Part shown: piece after piece, positions 8,002-17,679 of the stretch
Layout of the letters: the number at the start of each line of letters is the position of its first letter
How positions within the stretch are numbered: position 1 is the stretch's first letter
Origin: Mycolicibacterium goodii
Lineage (GTDB): Bacteria > Actinomycetota > Actinomycetes > Mycobacteriales > Mycobacteriaceae
DNA: 64,000 nucleotides
NCBI RefSeq assembly: GCF_022370755.2
Contig: NZ_CP092364.2
Span: 5,890,001-5,954,000 of the forward strand
Direction: 5' to 3'
Position numbers and translations under genes: made by a program
The notes under the pieces: generated by a model
What the model saw: only the letters and a program-made list of their open reading frames with translations
Databases searched by the model: none
What the model was told of the DNA's origin: nothing

Positions 8002-10878
8002 GTGACCGAGCCTGCAACCACGTCGTCAGCACCTGATGAGCAGTCACCGCGTTATCGCTACAACGCGGACCTCGCGGGGCAGATCGAGCGTGCCTGGCAG
8101 GCGACGTGGGCCGACCGGGGCACGTTCAACGTCGCCAACCCCGTGGGGTCACTCGCACCGCAGGACGGCTCGGACGTGCCTGCCGACAAGATGTTCGTCC
8201 AGGACATGTTCCCGTACCCGTCGGGCGAAGGCCTGCACGTCGGGCATCCGCTCGGCTACATCGCGACCGACGTCTACGCGCGCTACTTCCGGATGACCGG
8301 CCGCAACGTGTTGCACGCGCTCGGGTTCGACGCCTTCGGCCTACCCGCCGAGCAGTACGCGGTGCAGACCGGGACGCACCCGCGCACGCGCACGGAGGCG
8401 AACATCGTCAACTTCCGCAGGCAGCTGGGCCGGCTGGGGCTGGGCCACGACACGCGGCGCAGCTTCTCCACCACCGACGTCGACTTCTACAAGTGGACGC
8501 AGTGGATCTTCCTGCAGATCTACAACGCCTGGTTCGACCGCGAGCAGAACAAGGCCCGCCGCATCGGTGAGCTGGTCGAGGAGTTCGAATCGGGCAAGCG
8601 CACGCTGGACGACGGCCGCAACTGGGCCGAGTTGTCCAAGGGTGAGCGCGCGGATGTGATCGACGGCTACCGCCTGGTGTACCGCGCCGACTCGATGGTG
8701 AACTGGTGCCCCGGCCTTGGCACCGTGTTGGCCAACGAGGAGGTGACCTCCGAGGGCCGCAGCGACCGCGGCAACTTCCCGGTGTTCCGGAAGCGGTTGC
8801 GGCAGTGGATGATGCGCATCACCGCGTACTCCGACCGGCTGCTCGAGGACCTCGACGTGCTGGATTGGCCCGAGAAGGTCAAAACCATGCAGCGCAACTG
8901 GATCGGCCGCTCGACGGGCGCCTCGGTCCTGTTCGCGACCGCGGTCGACGACATCGAGGTGTTCACCACGCGTCCCGATACCTTGTTCGGGGCAACGTAT
9001 CTGGTGCTGGCCCCCGAGCACGATCTGGTCGACGCGCTGGTGGCCGATGCGTGGCCCGACGGCACCGACGAGCGGTGGACCTACGGCGCGGCGAGCCCGC
9101 GCGAGGCGGTCGCGGCCTACCGGTCGGACATCGCGGCGAAGTCGGATCTGGAGCGCCAGGAGAACAAGACCAAGACCGGTGTGTTCCTCGGCGCCTACGC
9201 CACCAATCCGGCTGACGGCGAACAGGTTCCGATCTTCATCGCCGACTACGTGCTGGCCGGCTACGGCACCGGCGCCATCATGGCGGTGCCCGGCGGCGAC
9301 CAGCGCGACTGGGATTTCGCCAAGGAGTTCGGCCTGCCCATCGTCGAGGTGGTCACCGGCGGCGACATCGCGCAGGCCGCGTACGCCGGTGACGGCACCA
9401 TGGTCAACTCGGGCTTCCTCGACGGTATGGACGTGGCGTCGGCCAAGGATGCCATCATCTCCCGCCTCGAGGCCGACGGCCGCGGGACGCGTCGCGTCGA
9501 ATACAAGCTGCGCGACTGGCTGTTCGCCCGCCAGCGCTACTGGGGTGAGCCGTTCCCCGTCGTCTACGACGCTGACGGGCGCCCTCACCCGCTGCCGGAA
9601 TCCGCTCTGCCCGTTGAGCTTCCAGATGTCCCCGACTATTCACCGGTGTTGTTCGACCCGGACGACGCCGACAGCGAGCCGTCGCCTCCGCTGAACAAGG
9701 CCACCGAATGGGTGAACGTCGAACTCGACCTCGGCGACGGGCTGCAGACCTACACGCGCGACACCAACGTCATGCCGCAGTGGGCGGGCAGCTCGTGGTA
9801 CGAGCTGCGCTACACCGATCCGCACAACCCGGATGAGATGTGCGCCAAGGAGAACGAGGCGTACTGGATGGGTCCGCGGCCCGACGAGCACGGCCCGGAC
9901 GATCCGGGCGGTGTCGACCTGTACGTCGGCGGCGTGGAGCATGCCGTGCTGCACCTGCTGTACTCGCGGTTCTGGCACAAGGTGCTCTACGACCTCGGCT
10001 ATGTGTCCTCGCGCGAGCCGTACCGGCGCCTGGTCAACCAGGGCTACATCCAGGCCTTCGCCTACACCGATTCGCGGGGCAGCTACGTGCCCGCCGCGGA
10101 GGTGATCGAGCGCGACGGAAAGTTCTTCTGGCCCGGCCCCTCTGATGGTGAGAACCACCAAGAGATCGAGGTCAACCAGGAGTTCGGCAAGATCGGCAAG
10201 AGCCTGAAGAACTCGGTGTCACCCGACGAGATCTGTGACACCTACGGCGCCGACACCCTGCGCGTCTACGAGATGTCGATGGGTCCGCTTGAGGCGTCGC
10301 GGCCGTGGGCCACCAAGGACGTCGTCGGCGCGCACCGGTTCCTGCAGCGGGTGTGGCGCGTCGTGATCGACGAGAACAGCGGCAACGTGCGCGTCGTCGA
10401 GCACGAGGCGATCAGCGAGGAGACCCTGCGACTGCTGCACCGCACGATCGCAGGCGTGCGCGAAGACTATGCGGCACTTCGCAACAACACCGCCGCTGCC
10501 AAGCTCATCGAGTACACCAACCACCTGACCAAGGAAGGCGTCGCGGCGCGCGCCGCGATAGAACCGCTGGTCCTGATGGTCGCGCCGCTCGCCCCGCACC
10601 TGGCCGAGGAACTGTGGAAACGCCTTGGCCACGACACCTCGCTGGCGCACGGTCCGTTCCCGGAGGCCGACCCGCAATACCTGGTGGAGGACACCATCGA
10701 GTTCCCGGTTCAGGTCAACGGCAAGGTGCGCAGCAAGATCACCGTCGCTGCCGACGTGGACAAGGCCGCGCTGGAGGCGGCGGCGCTGGCCGACGACAAG
10801 GTTCAGGCGTTCCTGGCCGGGGCCACGCCCAAGAAGGTCATCGTCGTCCCGGGCCGGCTGGTCAACCTCGTCGTCTAG
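8002..10878 (+). CDS. leuS: Leucyl-tRNA synthetase
   Basis: A class Ia aminoacyl-tRNA synthetase, 958 aa, that charges tRNA-Leu. The HIGH-type motif is [14 protein letters not shown] near residue 75. The CP1 editing domain contains the threonine-rich [13 protein letters not shown] and [15 protein letters not shown]. The KMSKS-type motif is [16 protein letters not shown], followed by the anticodon-binding and C-terminal domains. The GTG at 8002 (VTEPATTSS) is chosen over the longer frame because a TACCCT -10 box lies exactly 7 nt upstream. Its stop overlaps that of the convergent SDR gene within CTAG. Confidence 0.96.
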   Translation: MTEPATTSSAPDEQSPRYRYNADLAGQIERAWQATWADRGTFNVANPVGSLAPQDGSDVPADKMFVQDMFPYPSGEGLHVGHPLGYIATDVYARYFRMTGRNVLHALGFDAFGLPAEQYAVQTGTHPRTRTEANIVNFRRQLGRLGLGHDTRRSFSTTDVDFYKWTQWIFLQIYNAWFDREQNKARRIGELVEEFESGKRTLDDGRNWAELSKGERADVIDGYRLVYRADSMVNWCPGLGTVLANEEVTSEGRSDRGNFPVFRKRLRQWMMRITAYSDRLLEDLDVLDWPEKVKTMQRNWIGRSTGASVLFATAVDDIEVFTTRPDTLFGATYLVLAPEHDLVDALVADAWPDGTDERWTYGAASPREAVAAYRSDIAAKSDLERQENKTKTGVFLGAYATNPADGEQVPIFIADYVLAGYGTGAIMAVPGGDQRDWDFAKEFGLPIVEVVTGGDIAQAAYAGDGTMVNSGFLDGMDVASAKDAIISRLEADGRGTRRVEYKLRDWLFARQRYWGEPFPVVYDADGRPHPLPESALPVELPDVPDYSPVLFDPDDADSEPSPPLNKATEWVNVELDLGDGLQTYTRDTNVMPQWAGSSWYELRYTDPHNPDEMCAKENEAYWMGPRPDEHGPDDPGGVDLYVGGVEHAVLHLLYSRFWHKVLYDLGYVSSREPYRRLVNQGYIQAFAYTDSRGSYVPAAEVIERDGKFFWPGPSDGENHQEIEVNQEFGKIGKSLKNSVSPDEICDTYGADTLRVYEMSMGPLEASRPWATKDVVGAHRFLQRVWRVVIDENSGNVRVVEHEAISEETLRLLHRTIAGVREDYAALRNNTAAAKLIEYTNHLTKEGVAARAAIEPLVLMVAPLAPHLAEELWKRLGHDTSLAHGPFPEADPQYLVEDTIEFPVQVNGKVRSKITVAADVDKAALEAAALADDKVQAFLAGATPKKVIVVPGRLVNLVV

Positions 10879-11555
10879 CGCGGGTTCTGGCCGCCGGGGC
10901 GGACCACGAGTTCGTGGACGTGGCCGTCGCGTGGGGTGTTGACCGCCGTCGCCACCAGCGCCGCGACGGTCTCCGGACGCAAGAAGTCCGCCGGGTCGTA
11001 CCCGCGGCCCTCATAGGCGACGAGTTCGCGCTGCATGTCCGAGTCGGTGCGGCCCGGGAACACCGAGGTGACCCGCAGCGACGGTTCGTCGGCGCGCAGC
11101 GAGTCGGCGAACGCGCGCAACGCGAATTTGCTCGCCGAATACGACGCCATGCCAGGTGACACCGAGCGACCGGCGCCGGAGTTGATGAACACGACGTGCC
11201 CGCGGGCGGCCCGCAGCGCGGGCAGCAACGCCAGCGTCAGCGCGACCGCACCGGTGACGTTGATCTCGAACGACGCCCGCCACTCGTCGACGGTGGACTC
11301 GCCGACGCGGCCCGGGTAGAGCACACCGGCGTTGTGCACCAGCACGTCGAGTTCGGTGAGCACCTCGGTGCCGGCCTCGATCGAGTCGGCGTCGGTGAGG
11401 TCGAGTGGCCAGGTCGGCGCGCCGAGCCGCTCGGCGACCTCATCGAGCCGGGCCGACGGGCGGCCCGCCAAGAGCAGGGTGTGGGTGGGGGAGAGCGCAG
11501 CGGCGATGGCCGAACCGATGGCCCCGCTCGCTCCGGTGATCAACGCGGTCGGCAC
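10875..11555 (-). CDS. Short-chain dehydrogenase/reductase
   Basis: A classical SDR of 226 aa. It has the Rossmann motif [16 protein letters not shown] at the N terminus, the NAG motif (VLVHNAGVL), and the active-site serine ([11 protein letters not shown]) with YSASK. NAD(P)-dependent oxidoreductase activity is expected; the substrate is unknown. The GTG at 11555 is chosen because the motif starts two residues later and TAGGCT lies 7 nt upstream (leaderless pattern). It is divergent from the glucosylglycerate hydrolase gene. Confidence 0.88.
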   Translation of the reverse strand: MPTALITGASGAIGSAIAAALSPTHTLLLAGRPSARLDEVAERLGAPTWPLDLTDADSIEAGTEVLTELDVLVHNAGVLYPGRVGESTVDEWRASFEINVTGAVALTLALLPALRAARGHVVFINSGAGRSVSPGMASYSASKFALRAFADSLRADEPSLRVTSVFPGRTDSDMQRELVAYEGRGYDPADFLRPETVAALVATAVNTPRDGHVHELVVRPGGQNPR

Positions 11556-11609
11556 GCCGACAAGCCTACCGACCTGCAACTTCGGCTCCGGCGTCGCATG
11601 ATGGTAGCG

Positions 11610-12950
11610 ATGCCACCCGATCCCAGCTTCGCACCGACACAACTCGCCGCCCGCGCGGCCTATCTCCTGCGCGGTAACGACCTCGGCGTTATGACCACCG
11701 CCGCGCCGTTGTTGTACCCGCACATGTGGAGCTGGGACGCCGCGTTCGTCGCGATCGGCCTGGCACCGCTGAGCGTCGAACGAGCCGTCGTCGAACTCGA
11801 CACCCTGCTGTCCGCGCAGTGGCGCAACGGGATGATCCCGCACATCGTGTTCGCCAACGGTGTCGACGGGTACTTCCCGGGTCCCGCGCGCTGGGCGACG
11901 CAGGCGCTGGCCGCCAACGCGCCGCGGATCCGCCACACCTCGGGTATCACGCAGCCGCCCGTGCACGCGATCGCCGTGCAACGCATCCTCGACCATGCCC
12001 GCAACCGGGGGCGCTCGACGCGCGCGGTCGCGGCGGCGTTCCTGGACCGGCGCTGGAACGATCTCGTGCGCTGGCACCGGTGGCTGGCCGAGACCCGCGA
12101 TCAGGACAACCGCGGGCGCATCACGCTGTACCACGGCTGGGAGTCCGGCATGGACAATTCGCCACGCTGGGACAGCGCCTACGCCAACGTGGTTCCCGGC
12201 AACGTCCCCGAGTACCAGCGCGAGGACAACACGATCGTCACCGACGCGACGCAACGGCCGAGCGACCTGGAGTACGACCGGTACCTGTGGCTGCTCGAGG
12301 AGATGAAATCGGTTCGCTACGACGACGATCTGCTGCCGAAGGTGATGAGCTTCGCGGTCGAGGACGTGTTCGTCTCGGCCATCTTCTCGGTGGCGTGCCA
12401 GGTGCTGGCCGAAATCGGTGAGGACTACAAACGCCCGCACGCCGACGTGCGGGATCTCTACGCGTGGGCCGACCGTTTCCGGGCCGGTGTCGTCGCTTCG
12501 ACCGATGAACGGACCGGAGCGGCAAGAGATTTCGATGTGCGCGCCGGGAAGTGGGTGGCCACGGAGACCGTGGCGGCGTTCGCGCCGCTGCTGTGCGGCG
12601 GGTTGCCGCACGACAAGGAGCGCACGCTGATCAAACGTCTGGAGGGCCCACGGTTCTGCGGTCATCCCGATCTGCGTTACGGGCTCATCCCGTCGACCTC
12701 GCCGGTGTCACGTGATTTCCGGCCGCGCGAGTACTGGCGCGGGCCGGTGTGGCCCGTGATGACGTGGCTGTTCTCGTGGTGCTTCGCGCGCCGGGGCTGG
12801 GCCGAGCGGGCCCGGTTGCTGCGCCAGGAGGGTCTTCGTCAGGCCAGCGACGGCACGTTCGCCGAGTACTACGAGCCGTTCACCGGAGAACCGCTGGGCA
12901 GCATGCAGCAGTCGTGGACCGCCGCGGCGGTGTTGGACTGGTTGGGTTGA
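11610..12950 (+). CDS. ggH: Glucosylglycerate hydrolase (GH63 family)
   Basis: A 446-aa GH63-type (alpha/alpha)6-barrel enzyme, the same length as the M. hassiacum glucosylglycerate hydrolase as I remember it. The residues reported as catalytic there, Asp182 and Glu419, fall at the same numbers here: D182 in WESGMDNSPRWD and E419 in TFAEYYEPF. It should release glycerate from glucosylglycerate, a nitrogen-starvation solute, in the cytoplasm. The ATG at 11610 is preceded by CATGAT 7 nt upstream. It is divergent from the SDR gene and followed by a convergent MarR gene. Confidence 0.85.
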   Translation: MPPDPSFAPTQLAARAAYLLRGNDLGVMTTAAPLLYPHMWSWDAAFVAIGLAPLSVERAVVELDTLLSAQWRNGMIPHIVFANGVDGYFPGPARWATQALAANAPRIRHTSGITQPPVHAIAVQRILDHARNRGRSTRAVAAAFLDRRWNDLVRWHRWLAETRDQDNRGRITLYHGWESGMDNSPRWDSAYANVVPGNVPEYQREDNTIVTDATQRPSDLEYDRYLWLLEEMKSVRYDDDLLPKVMSFAVEDVFVSAIFSVACQVLAEIGEDYKRPHADVRDLYAWADRFRAGVVASTDERTGAARDFDVRAGKWVATETVAAFAPLLCGGLPHDKERTLIKRLEGPRFCGHPDLRYGLIPSTSPVSRDFRPREYWRGPVWPVMTWLFSWCFARRGWAERARLLRQEGLRQASDGTFAEYYEPFTGEPLGSMQQSWTAAAVLDWLG

Positions 12951-12969
12951 CGCTGGGTCGGCCGCGCAC

Positions 12970-13470
12970 CTAGCTGGTGTGCTCAGCGGGTTTGGGCGCG
13001 TCTCCCTCGTTCTTCTTCTCCTCTTCCTGGCCGGCGAGGCGTTCCAGCGGCCCGAGTGCCTTGGTGAGGGTCTCGAGGTCCTCGGCACTGAGCTTGGCGA
13101 GTCGTTCGGCGAGGTCGGCACGGCGGGCCGCGAGCGACTCGCGGTGCTGCACCAGGCCCTGCGGTGTCACATCGACGAGTACGGCGCGCAGGTCGGAAGG
13201 GTCACGTGAGCGTTTGACCAGGCCCAGTTTTTCCAGGCGCCGGATCGCGACGGTGGTGGTGGGCGTCCGGACGCGCTCGCGGGCCGCGAGCTCGGTCATG
13301 CGGATCGGGCCTCCCTCGAGGAGGGTCAGCAGGATCGACAGCTGGGCCAACGTCAGATCGCCCGCGGTGCCGCGATGCGTGTCGCCGCGGCGCAGCACCG
13401 AGAAGACTTTGGAGAGAACGCGTTGCAGCTCCCCAGCCAGCTCAGTGACCTGCGGTTCGGTCTCTGCCAT
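12970..13470 (-). CDS. MarR-family transcriptional regulator (Rv0042c-like)
   Basis: A 166-aa MarR-type winged-helix regulator. The DNA-binding core is LTLAQLSILLTLLEGGPIRM through TELAARERVRTPTTTVAIRR, with the wing SRDPSDLRAVLVDVTPQG. A charged C-terminal tail (EEEKKNEGDAPKPAEHTS) follows. A TAGACT -10 box (13479-13484 on the complement) lies 8 nt before the ATG, so the transcript is probably leaderless and independent of the ABC genes upstream. Effector unknown. Confidence 0.87.
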   Translation of the reverse strand: MAETEPQVTELAGELQRVLSKVFSVLRRGDTHRGTAGDLTLAQLSILLTLLEGGPIRMTELAARERVRTPTTTVAIRRLEKLGLVKRSRDPSDLRAVLVDVTPQGLVQHRESLAARRADLAERLAKLSAEDLETLTKALGPLERLAGQEEEKKNEGDAPKPAEHTS

Positions 13471-13534
13471 AGTTCGCTAGTCTAACCTGTCTGCGCCGGT
13501 TCGGTGAGATGGTTGTCAGGTTTGCCGGATCGAT

Positions 13535-14272
13535 TCAGAGAACCTGGGACAGGAAGCGTCGCAATCGATCTGTTTCCGCTGCTTCGAAGAGCCGATCGGG
13601 TTCTCCGGACTCGACGACGCGACCCTCGTCCATGAACGCGACGGAGTTTGCCGTCGAGCGTGCGAAGCCCATCTCGTGCGTCACCGCGATGATCGTCATC
13701 CCGTCGGCGGCCAGATCGGCCATCAGCGTGAGGATGCCCTTGACGAGCTCCGGGTCGAGTGCCGAGGTCGCCTCGTCGAAGAACATCACCTGCGGTGCCA
13801 TCGCGAGTGCGCGGGCGATCGCGACGCGCTGCTGCTGACCGCCCGACAACGTGCCGGGACGCACATCCGCCTTGTGACGCAGCCCCACCCGGTCGAGTTG
13901 CGCCAGACCGAGCGCACGGGCCTCGTCGGCGCTGAGCCCCTTGAGTTTGCGCGGGCCCAGCGTCACATTGTCGAGCACGCTGCGGTGCGGGAAGAGATTG
14001 AACTGCTGGAACACCATGCCGATGCGCTGACGCAGTTGATCGGGGTTGTCCCGCAACACGGATCGCCCGTCGAGCAGAACATCGCCCTCGTCGGGCTCGT
14101 ACAGCCGGTTCAGCGTGCGGAGCAGCGTGGATTTCCCCGAACCCGAGGGCCCGATGATCGCCGTCGTCGTTCCGGCGGGCACATCGAGGTCGACGCCGCG
14201 CAGCACCTTGTTCGGACCGAACGCCAGGTGAACGTTCTTGGCGGTCAGGGAGACAGCGTCGGGTGCCGGCAT
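13535..14272 (-). CDS. Polar amino acid ABC transporter ATP-binding protein (GlnQ-like)
   Basis: An ABC ATPase of 245 aa. Walker A is GPSGSGKST, the Q-loop is QQFNLFPHRSVLDNV, the signature is LSGGQQQRVAIARALA and Walker B is VMFFDEATSALDPE, followed by the H-loop in AVTHEMGFA. The full-length match to HisP/GlnQ indicates import of a polar amino acid. The ATG overlaps the stop of the upstream binding-protein/permease gene (TGATG), so the two are translationally coupled and probably form one transporter. Confidence 0.92.
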   Translation of the reverse strand: MPAPDAVSLTAKNVHLAFGPNKVLRGVDLDVPAGTTTAIIGPSGSGKSTLLRTLNRLYEPDEGDVLLDGRSVLRDNPDQLRQRIGMVFQQFNLFPHRSVLDNVTLGPRKLKGLSADEARALGLAQLDRVGLRHKADVRPGTLSGGQQQRVAIARALAMAPQVMFFDEATSALDPELVKGILTLMADLAADGMTIIAVTHEMGFARSTANSVAFMDEGRVVESGEPDRLFEAAETDRLRRFLSQVL

Positions 14273-16044
14273 CAGATCATCTCCTGGGAGGCGGCGGGTG
14301 GTACGGGGTCCTCCGCGGTCGCGGGCCTGCCCCGCCGCAACCGGTTGTCGATGTAGTTCACCAGGTGGGTCAGCGGGATGGTCAGCATCAGGTAGAAAAG
14401 TCCGGCCGCCACCAGCGGTGAGAGATTTCCGGTCTGCGCGTTGAGGTCTCGGCCCACCTGGAACAGTTCGCGCTGGTTGGCGATCAGGCCGAGGAAGTAC
14501 ACCAGCGACGACGCCTTCAGCAGCGAGATGAACTGGTTCATCAGCGCAGGCAGCACGCGGCGGACGCCCTGGGGCACCACCACCAGCCGCATCGACGAGC
14601 GGTAGCTGAAGCCAAGTGCGCGTGCGGCTTCCAGTTGGCCGGCCTCCACGCTCTGGATGCCGGAGCGGAAGATCTCACCGATGTAGGCCGCTGCCATCAG
14701 GCCCAGTGCCGCGATGCCCAGCGGGTACGGGTTGTTGCCGGTCAGGTGGCCGACGACCGGACCGACGCCCAACCCGATCAGCAGAATGATCACGACCTCG
14801 GGCAGGCCGCGGAAGATGTCGGTGTAGATGCGCGCGGGCCAGCGCAACCACACCGCGCGGGAGATCCCCGCCATGGCGAGCCCCATGCCGAGCACGAGGC
14901 CGATGACGCCTGCGCTGACGGTGAGGATGAGGGTGTTCGGCAGGCCGGTCTTGAGCAGATCGGGGATGGCCTGTTTGTACAGATCCCAGTCGAGGAACGA
15001 GTCCGCCAGTTGTGACAGAACGGATTTGGGAGCGGCCGGGCCCGTGTCCGCAGGCTTTTCGCGGGCCGCGGCGATCGCGTTGAAGTCGGGTAACTGCGGC
15101 AGCGGCGCGGCCTTGGAGCCGGGCTTCCACCCCGGCGGCAGCGCGCGCGGAACCCAGTCGGTGTAGAGCCGGGCCCACGTCCCGTCGGCGATGATCGCGT
15201 CGAGGCCCGAGTTCAGGGCGTCGATGAGGGGCTGGTTCTCCTTCGCGACCGCCCATGCCACGAAATTGTCCAAGCTGAAGGTGTTTTCGATGATCTCGGC
15301 GGGATCGCCCGGTTGGACCGTTCCGGAAGCCTGTTGCGATGGGGCCACCCAGGCGTCGATCTGCCGCGTCTTGAGGCTCGCGTACACGGTGTTGTAGTCC
15401 GGGTACTTCACCGGTTCCAGGTGCAGGGTGTCGATGACGTAGGACTCCTGCACCGTGCCCTGAACGACGCCGATGCGTTGTCCCGGCCCGAGTTGGTCGA
15501 AGCCGGTGATCGACGAACCGGTCGGCACCACCAGGGAGAAGTAGCCGAAGTCGTAGCCGTTGGTGAATCCGACGGTGCGCCTGCGCGCATCGGTGGTCGT
15601 GATCGACGACGACGCGACGTCGAACCGTCGGGACGCGGTCTGCGCGAGCAGGCCCGAGAACTCGGTGCCGACGAAGTTGACGCGCAGGCCGAGCTTGTCG
15701 GCGATGGCGCGCAGCAGTTCGTTGTCGAATCCGGTGAACTGTCCGGCCGAGTCGATGCAGATGCTCGGCGGCGCGTCGGAGAGGGTGCCGACGGTCAGGA
15801 CGCCGGGTGTCGACAATCCGAGTTGATCGATCCGGATGTCCTGCAGGGGTTTGACGGTCGGCGTGGTGTATCTGTCGGCGCCGGGTCCACTGGCCGCGGC
15901 GGCCAGGTTGGTCGGCAGCGCGCTGGCGCTGTCGATCCCCGGTGGCGCGCACTGGTCGACATCGGCGCCGGCCGGCCCTGCCGCCACGAGCCCCAGAACC
16001 ATCAGGGCCGGTGCCAGCAGCGCTGCGAATCGTCTGACGCTCAT
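14272..16044 (-). CDS. Fused amino-acid ABC substrate-binding protein and permease
   Basis: A 590-aa fusion. It has an export signal (LLAPALMVLGLVAAGPAGA) and a family 3 periplasmic binding domain (about residues 60-300; GVLTVGTLSDAPPSICID, RFDVASSSITTTDARR). A linker is followed by a HisM/GlnP-type permease (about 350-575; ILTVSAGVIGLVLGMGLAMA, with the EAA-like loop SVEAGQLEAARALGFSY). It works with the ATPase gene that overlaps its stop. TAGGTT 7 nt upstream of the ATG suggests a leaderless mRNA. Such SBP-permease fusions are known but less common than separate genes. Solute unknown. Confidence 0.92.
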   Translation of the reverse strand: MSVRRFAALLAPALMVLGLVAAGPAGADVDQCAPPGIDSASALPTNLAAAASGPGADRYTTPTVKPLQDIRIDQLGLSTPGVLTVGTLSDAPPSICIDSAGQFTGFDNELLRAIADKLGLRVNFVGTEFSGLLAQTASRRFDVASSSITTTDARRRTVGFTNGYDFGYFSLVVPTGSSITGFDQLGPGQRIGVVQGTVQESYVIDTLHLEPVKYPDYNTVYASLKTRQIDAWVAPSQQASGTVQPGDPAEIIENTFSLDNFVAWAVAKENQPLIDALNSGLDAIIADGTWARLYTDWVPRALPPGWKPGSKAAPLPQLPDFNAIAAAREKPADTGPAAPKSVLSQLADSFLDWDLYKQAIPDLLKTGLPNTLILTVSAGVIGLVLGMGLAMAGISRAVWLRWPARIYTDIFRGLPEVVIILLIGLGVGPVVGHLTGNNPYPLGIAALGLMAAAYIGEIFRSGIQSVEAGQLEAARALGFSYRSSMRLVVVPQGVRRVLPALMNQFISLLKASSLVYFLGLIANQRELFQVGRDLNAQTGNLSPLVAAGLFYLMLTIPLTHLVNYIDNRLRRGRPATAEDPVPPAASQEMI

Positions 16045-16090
16045 CTAAAGCAACCTAATGCGAGATGGCGCCCTCATGCGCGATTCACGC

Positions 16091-16783
16091 TCATGGAGAG
16101 CGCAGGTCGCCGAACACCCCACGTCGCGTGAGCTCGGCGATCATGATTCTCGACATGGTCTCCGACCGGTGCATACAGGCCTTGCGCGCGCTCTCGGGGT
16201 CGCGGTCGTGGATGGCCGCGAACTCGTCTTCGTAGGTCGGCAGGAACTCGGTCTTGGCCGGCGTGTAGCCCGTCCAGAAGTCCGATGGTGCGAAGCTCTC
16301 GCCGGCACGGATCGTCGCCTGCAGCCGTGGGCCGGCGTACTCCTCGTTGATCGCGCGGCGGAAGACCCAGCAGTTGTCCTGGAAGGTCTTGAGGTCCCTT
16401 GCCGCGCGCATGATCCGCACCGTGTCCTCGAGCTGCGCGAGGATCCGCGGCGTGGGGTTGGCGGCGCAGCGGGCCGAGGCGATGCCGCTGTGGATGCCGT
16501 ACAGCTCATGGTGTTCGGCGACGGTGGACTCGTCGAAGCGGGCCACGAACGCGCCGCGGTGGTAGCGCGTGGACAGGATGCCGTCGTGTTCCAGTTGCAC
16601 GACGGCCTCCTGGATGGGCACGCGGCTCAACCCGAGATCCCGGACGATCTCGTTGCGGTCGATCCGGTCTCCGGTCCGAAGTTTGCCCGTCATCACCAAG
16701 TTGATGATGTGCGCGACCACCTGGTCTTTTTCTTTGACCCCGTACTTCTTCGGCACCTCGTGCTGGCCCCCCTGCGAAAACAT
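16091..16783 (-). CDS. GntR-family regulator, FCD type (Rv0043c-like)
   Basis: A 230-aa regulator. The N-terminal winged helix ([40 protein letters not shown]) is followed by an all-helical FCD ligand domain. Candidate metal or carboxylate ligands are the histidines in [12 protein letters not shown] and [10 protein letters not shown]. It lies downstream of the LLM oxidoreductase on the same strand with a 61-nt gap, as in Mtb Rv0044c-Rv0043c. The start is uncertain: ATG 16783 is used, and an internal GTG ([10 protein letters not shown]) is possible. Confidence 0.85.
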   Translation of the reverse strand: MFSQGGQHEVPKKYGVKEKDQVVAHIINLVMTGKLRTGDRIDRNEIVRDLGLSRVPIQEAVVQLEHDGILSTRYHRGAFVARFDESTVAEHHELYGIHSGIASARCAANPTPRILAQLEDTVRIMRAARDLKTFQDNCWVFRRAINEEYAGPRLQATIRAGESFAPSDFWTGYTPAKTEFLPTYEDEFAAIHDRDPESARKACMHRSETMSRIMIAELTRRGVFGDLRSP

Positions 16784-16844
16784 CGATGGGCTAATGTTCG
16801 CACGCGCGGGGGCCCGGGGAGGGGCAAGTCGTTAACGCGGTTAA

Positions 16845-17642
16845 TCAGTTTCCGTGACGTCCGTCGCGCCACCGGCACAGCGCCTCGGCGGCGGTCAGAT
16901 CGTAGTCCGGGCCGTTGGCGCCGACGGTCAGGATCGTCACGCCGAGATCGGCGAGGGCGTCCGCCTCGGCCAGCATCGCCTCGATGCCACCCTCGGACTG
17001 CACGCCCGCCGAGCGTTCGATCGCCGAGGGATCACGGCCGACGGTTTCACAGTGCCTGTCGAGCACCTCGGCCTTGTCGGGATAGGTCGTGCGGTCGACG
17101 AACGCGTGCCAGATGTGGGCGTGCTCGGCCACCAGCGGCAGGGTCTTGCGCTCACCCTGCCCGCCGATGAGGATCGGGATCTCGCGCGTCGGTGCGGGGT
17201 TGAGCTTGTCCAGCCGGGACCGGATGCGCGGCAGCGCCGCGGCCAGATCGTCCAGCCGGCTGCCCGCCGTGCCGAACTCGTAGCCGTACTCGTCGTAATC
17301 CTTCTGCTTCCAACCGGATCCGATCCCGAGGATCAAACGTCCGTCGGAGATGTGGTCGACCGTGCGGGCCATGTCGGCGAGCAGTTCCGGGTTGCGGTAC
17401 GAGTTGCACGTGACCAGTGCGCCGATCTCGATGCGCGACGTCTGCTCGGCCCACGCGCCGAGCATGGTCCAGCACTCGTAGTGGGCGCCGTCGGGATCGC
17501 CGTAGAGGGGGAAGAAGTGGTCCCAGTTGAACGCGATGTCGACGCCGATGTCCTCACAGCGGCGCACCGCATCGCGGATGTAGCGGTATTCGGGTGAGTG
17601 TTGGGGCTGCAGTTGAACCCCTATGCGAATAGGCGAAGTCAT
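16845..17642 (-). CDS. LLM-class F420-dependent oxidoreductase (Rv0044c-like)
   Basis: A 265-aa luciferase-like TIM-barrel oxidoreductase. Landmarks are RIGVQLQPQHSPEYRYIRDA, FNWDHFFPLYGDPDGAHYEC, the family loop DHISDGRLILGIGSGWKQKD and PILIGGQGERKTL. Such mycobacterial proteins usually use coenzyme F420 rather than FMN; that is inferred from family and not proven. It probably shares a transcript with the downstream GntR gene. Confidence 0.88.
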   Translation of the reverse strand: MTSPIRIGVQLQPQHSPEYRYIRDAVRRCEDIGVDIAFNWDHFFPLYGDPDGAHYECWTMLGAWAEQTSRIEIGALVTCNSYRNPELLADMARTVDHISDGRLILGIGSGWKQKDYDEYGYEFGTAGSRLDDLAAALPRIRSRLDKLNPAPTREIPILIGGQGERKTLPLVAEHAHIWHAFVDRTTYPDKAEVLDRHCETVGRDPSAIERSAGVQSEGGIEAMLAEADALADLGVTILTVGANGPDYDLTAAEALCRWRDGRHGN

Positions 17643-17679
17643 CTGTGCGAGCGTAGCCGCGTCACCGCGACGTCATCGG

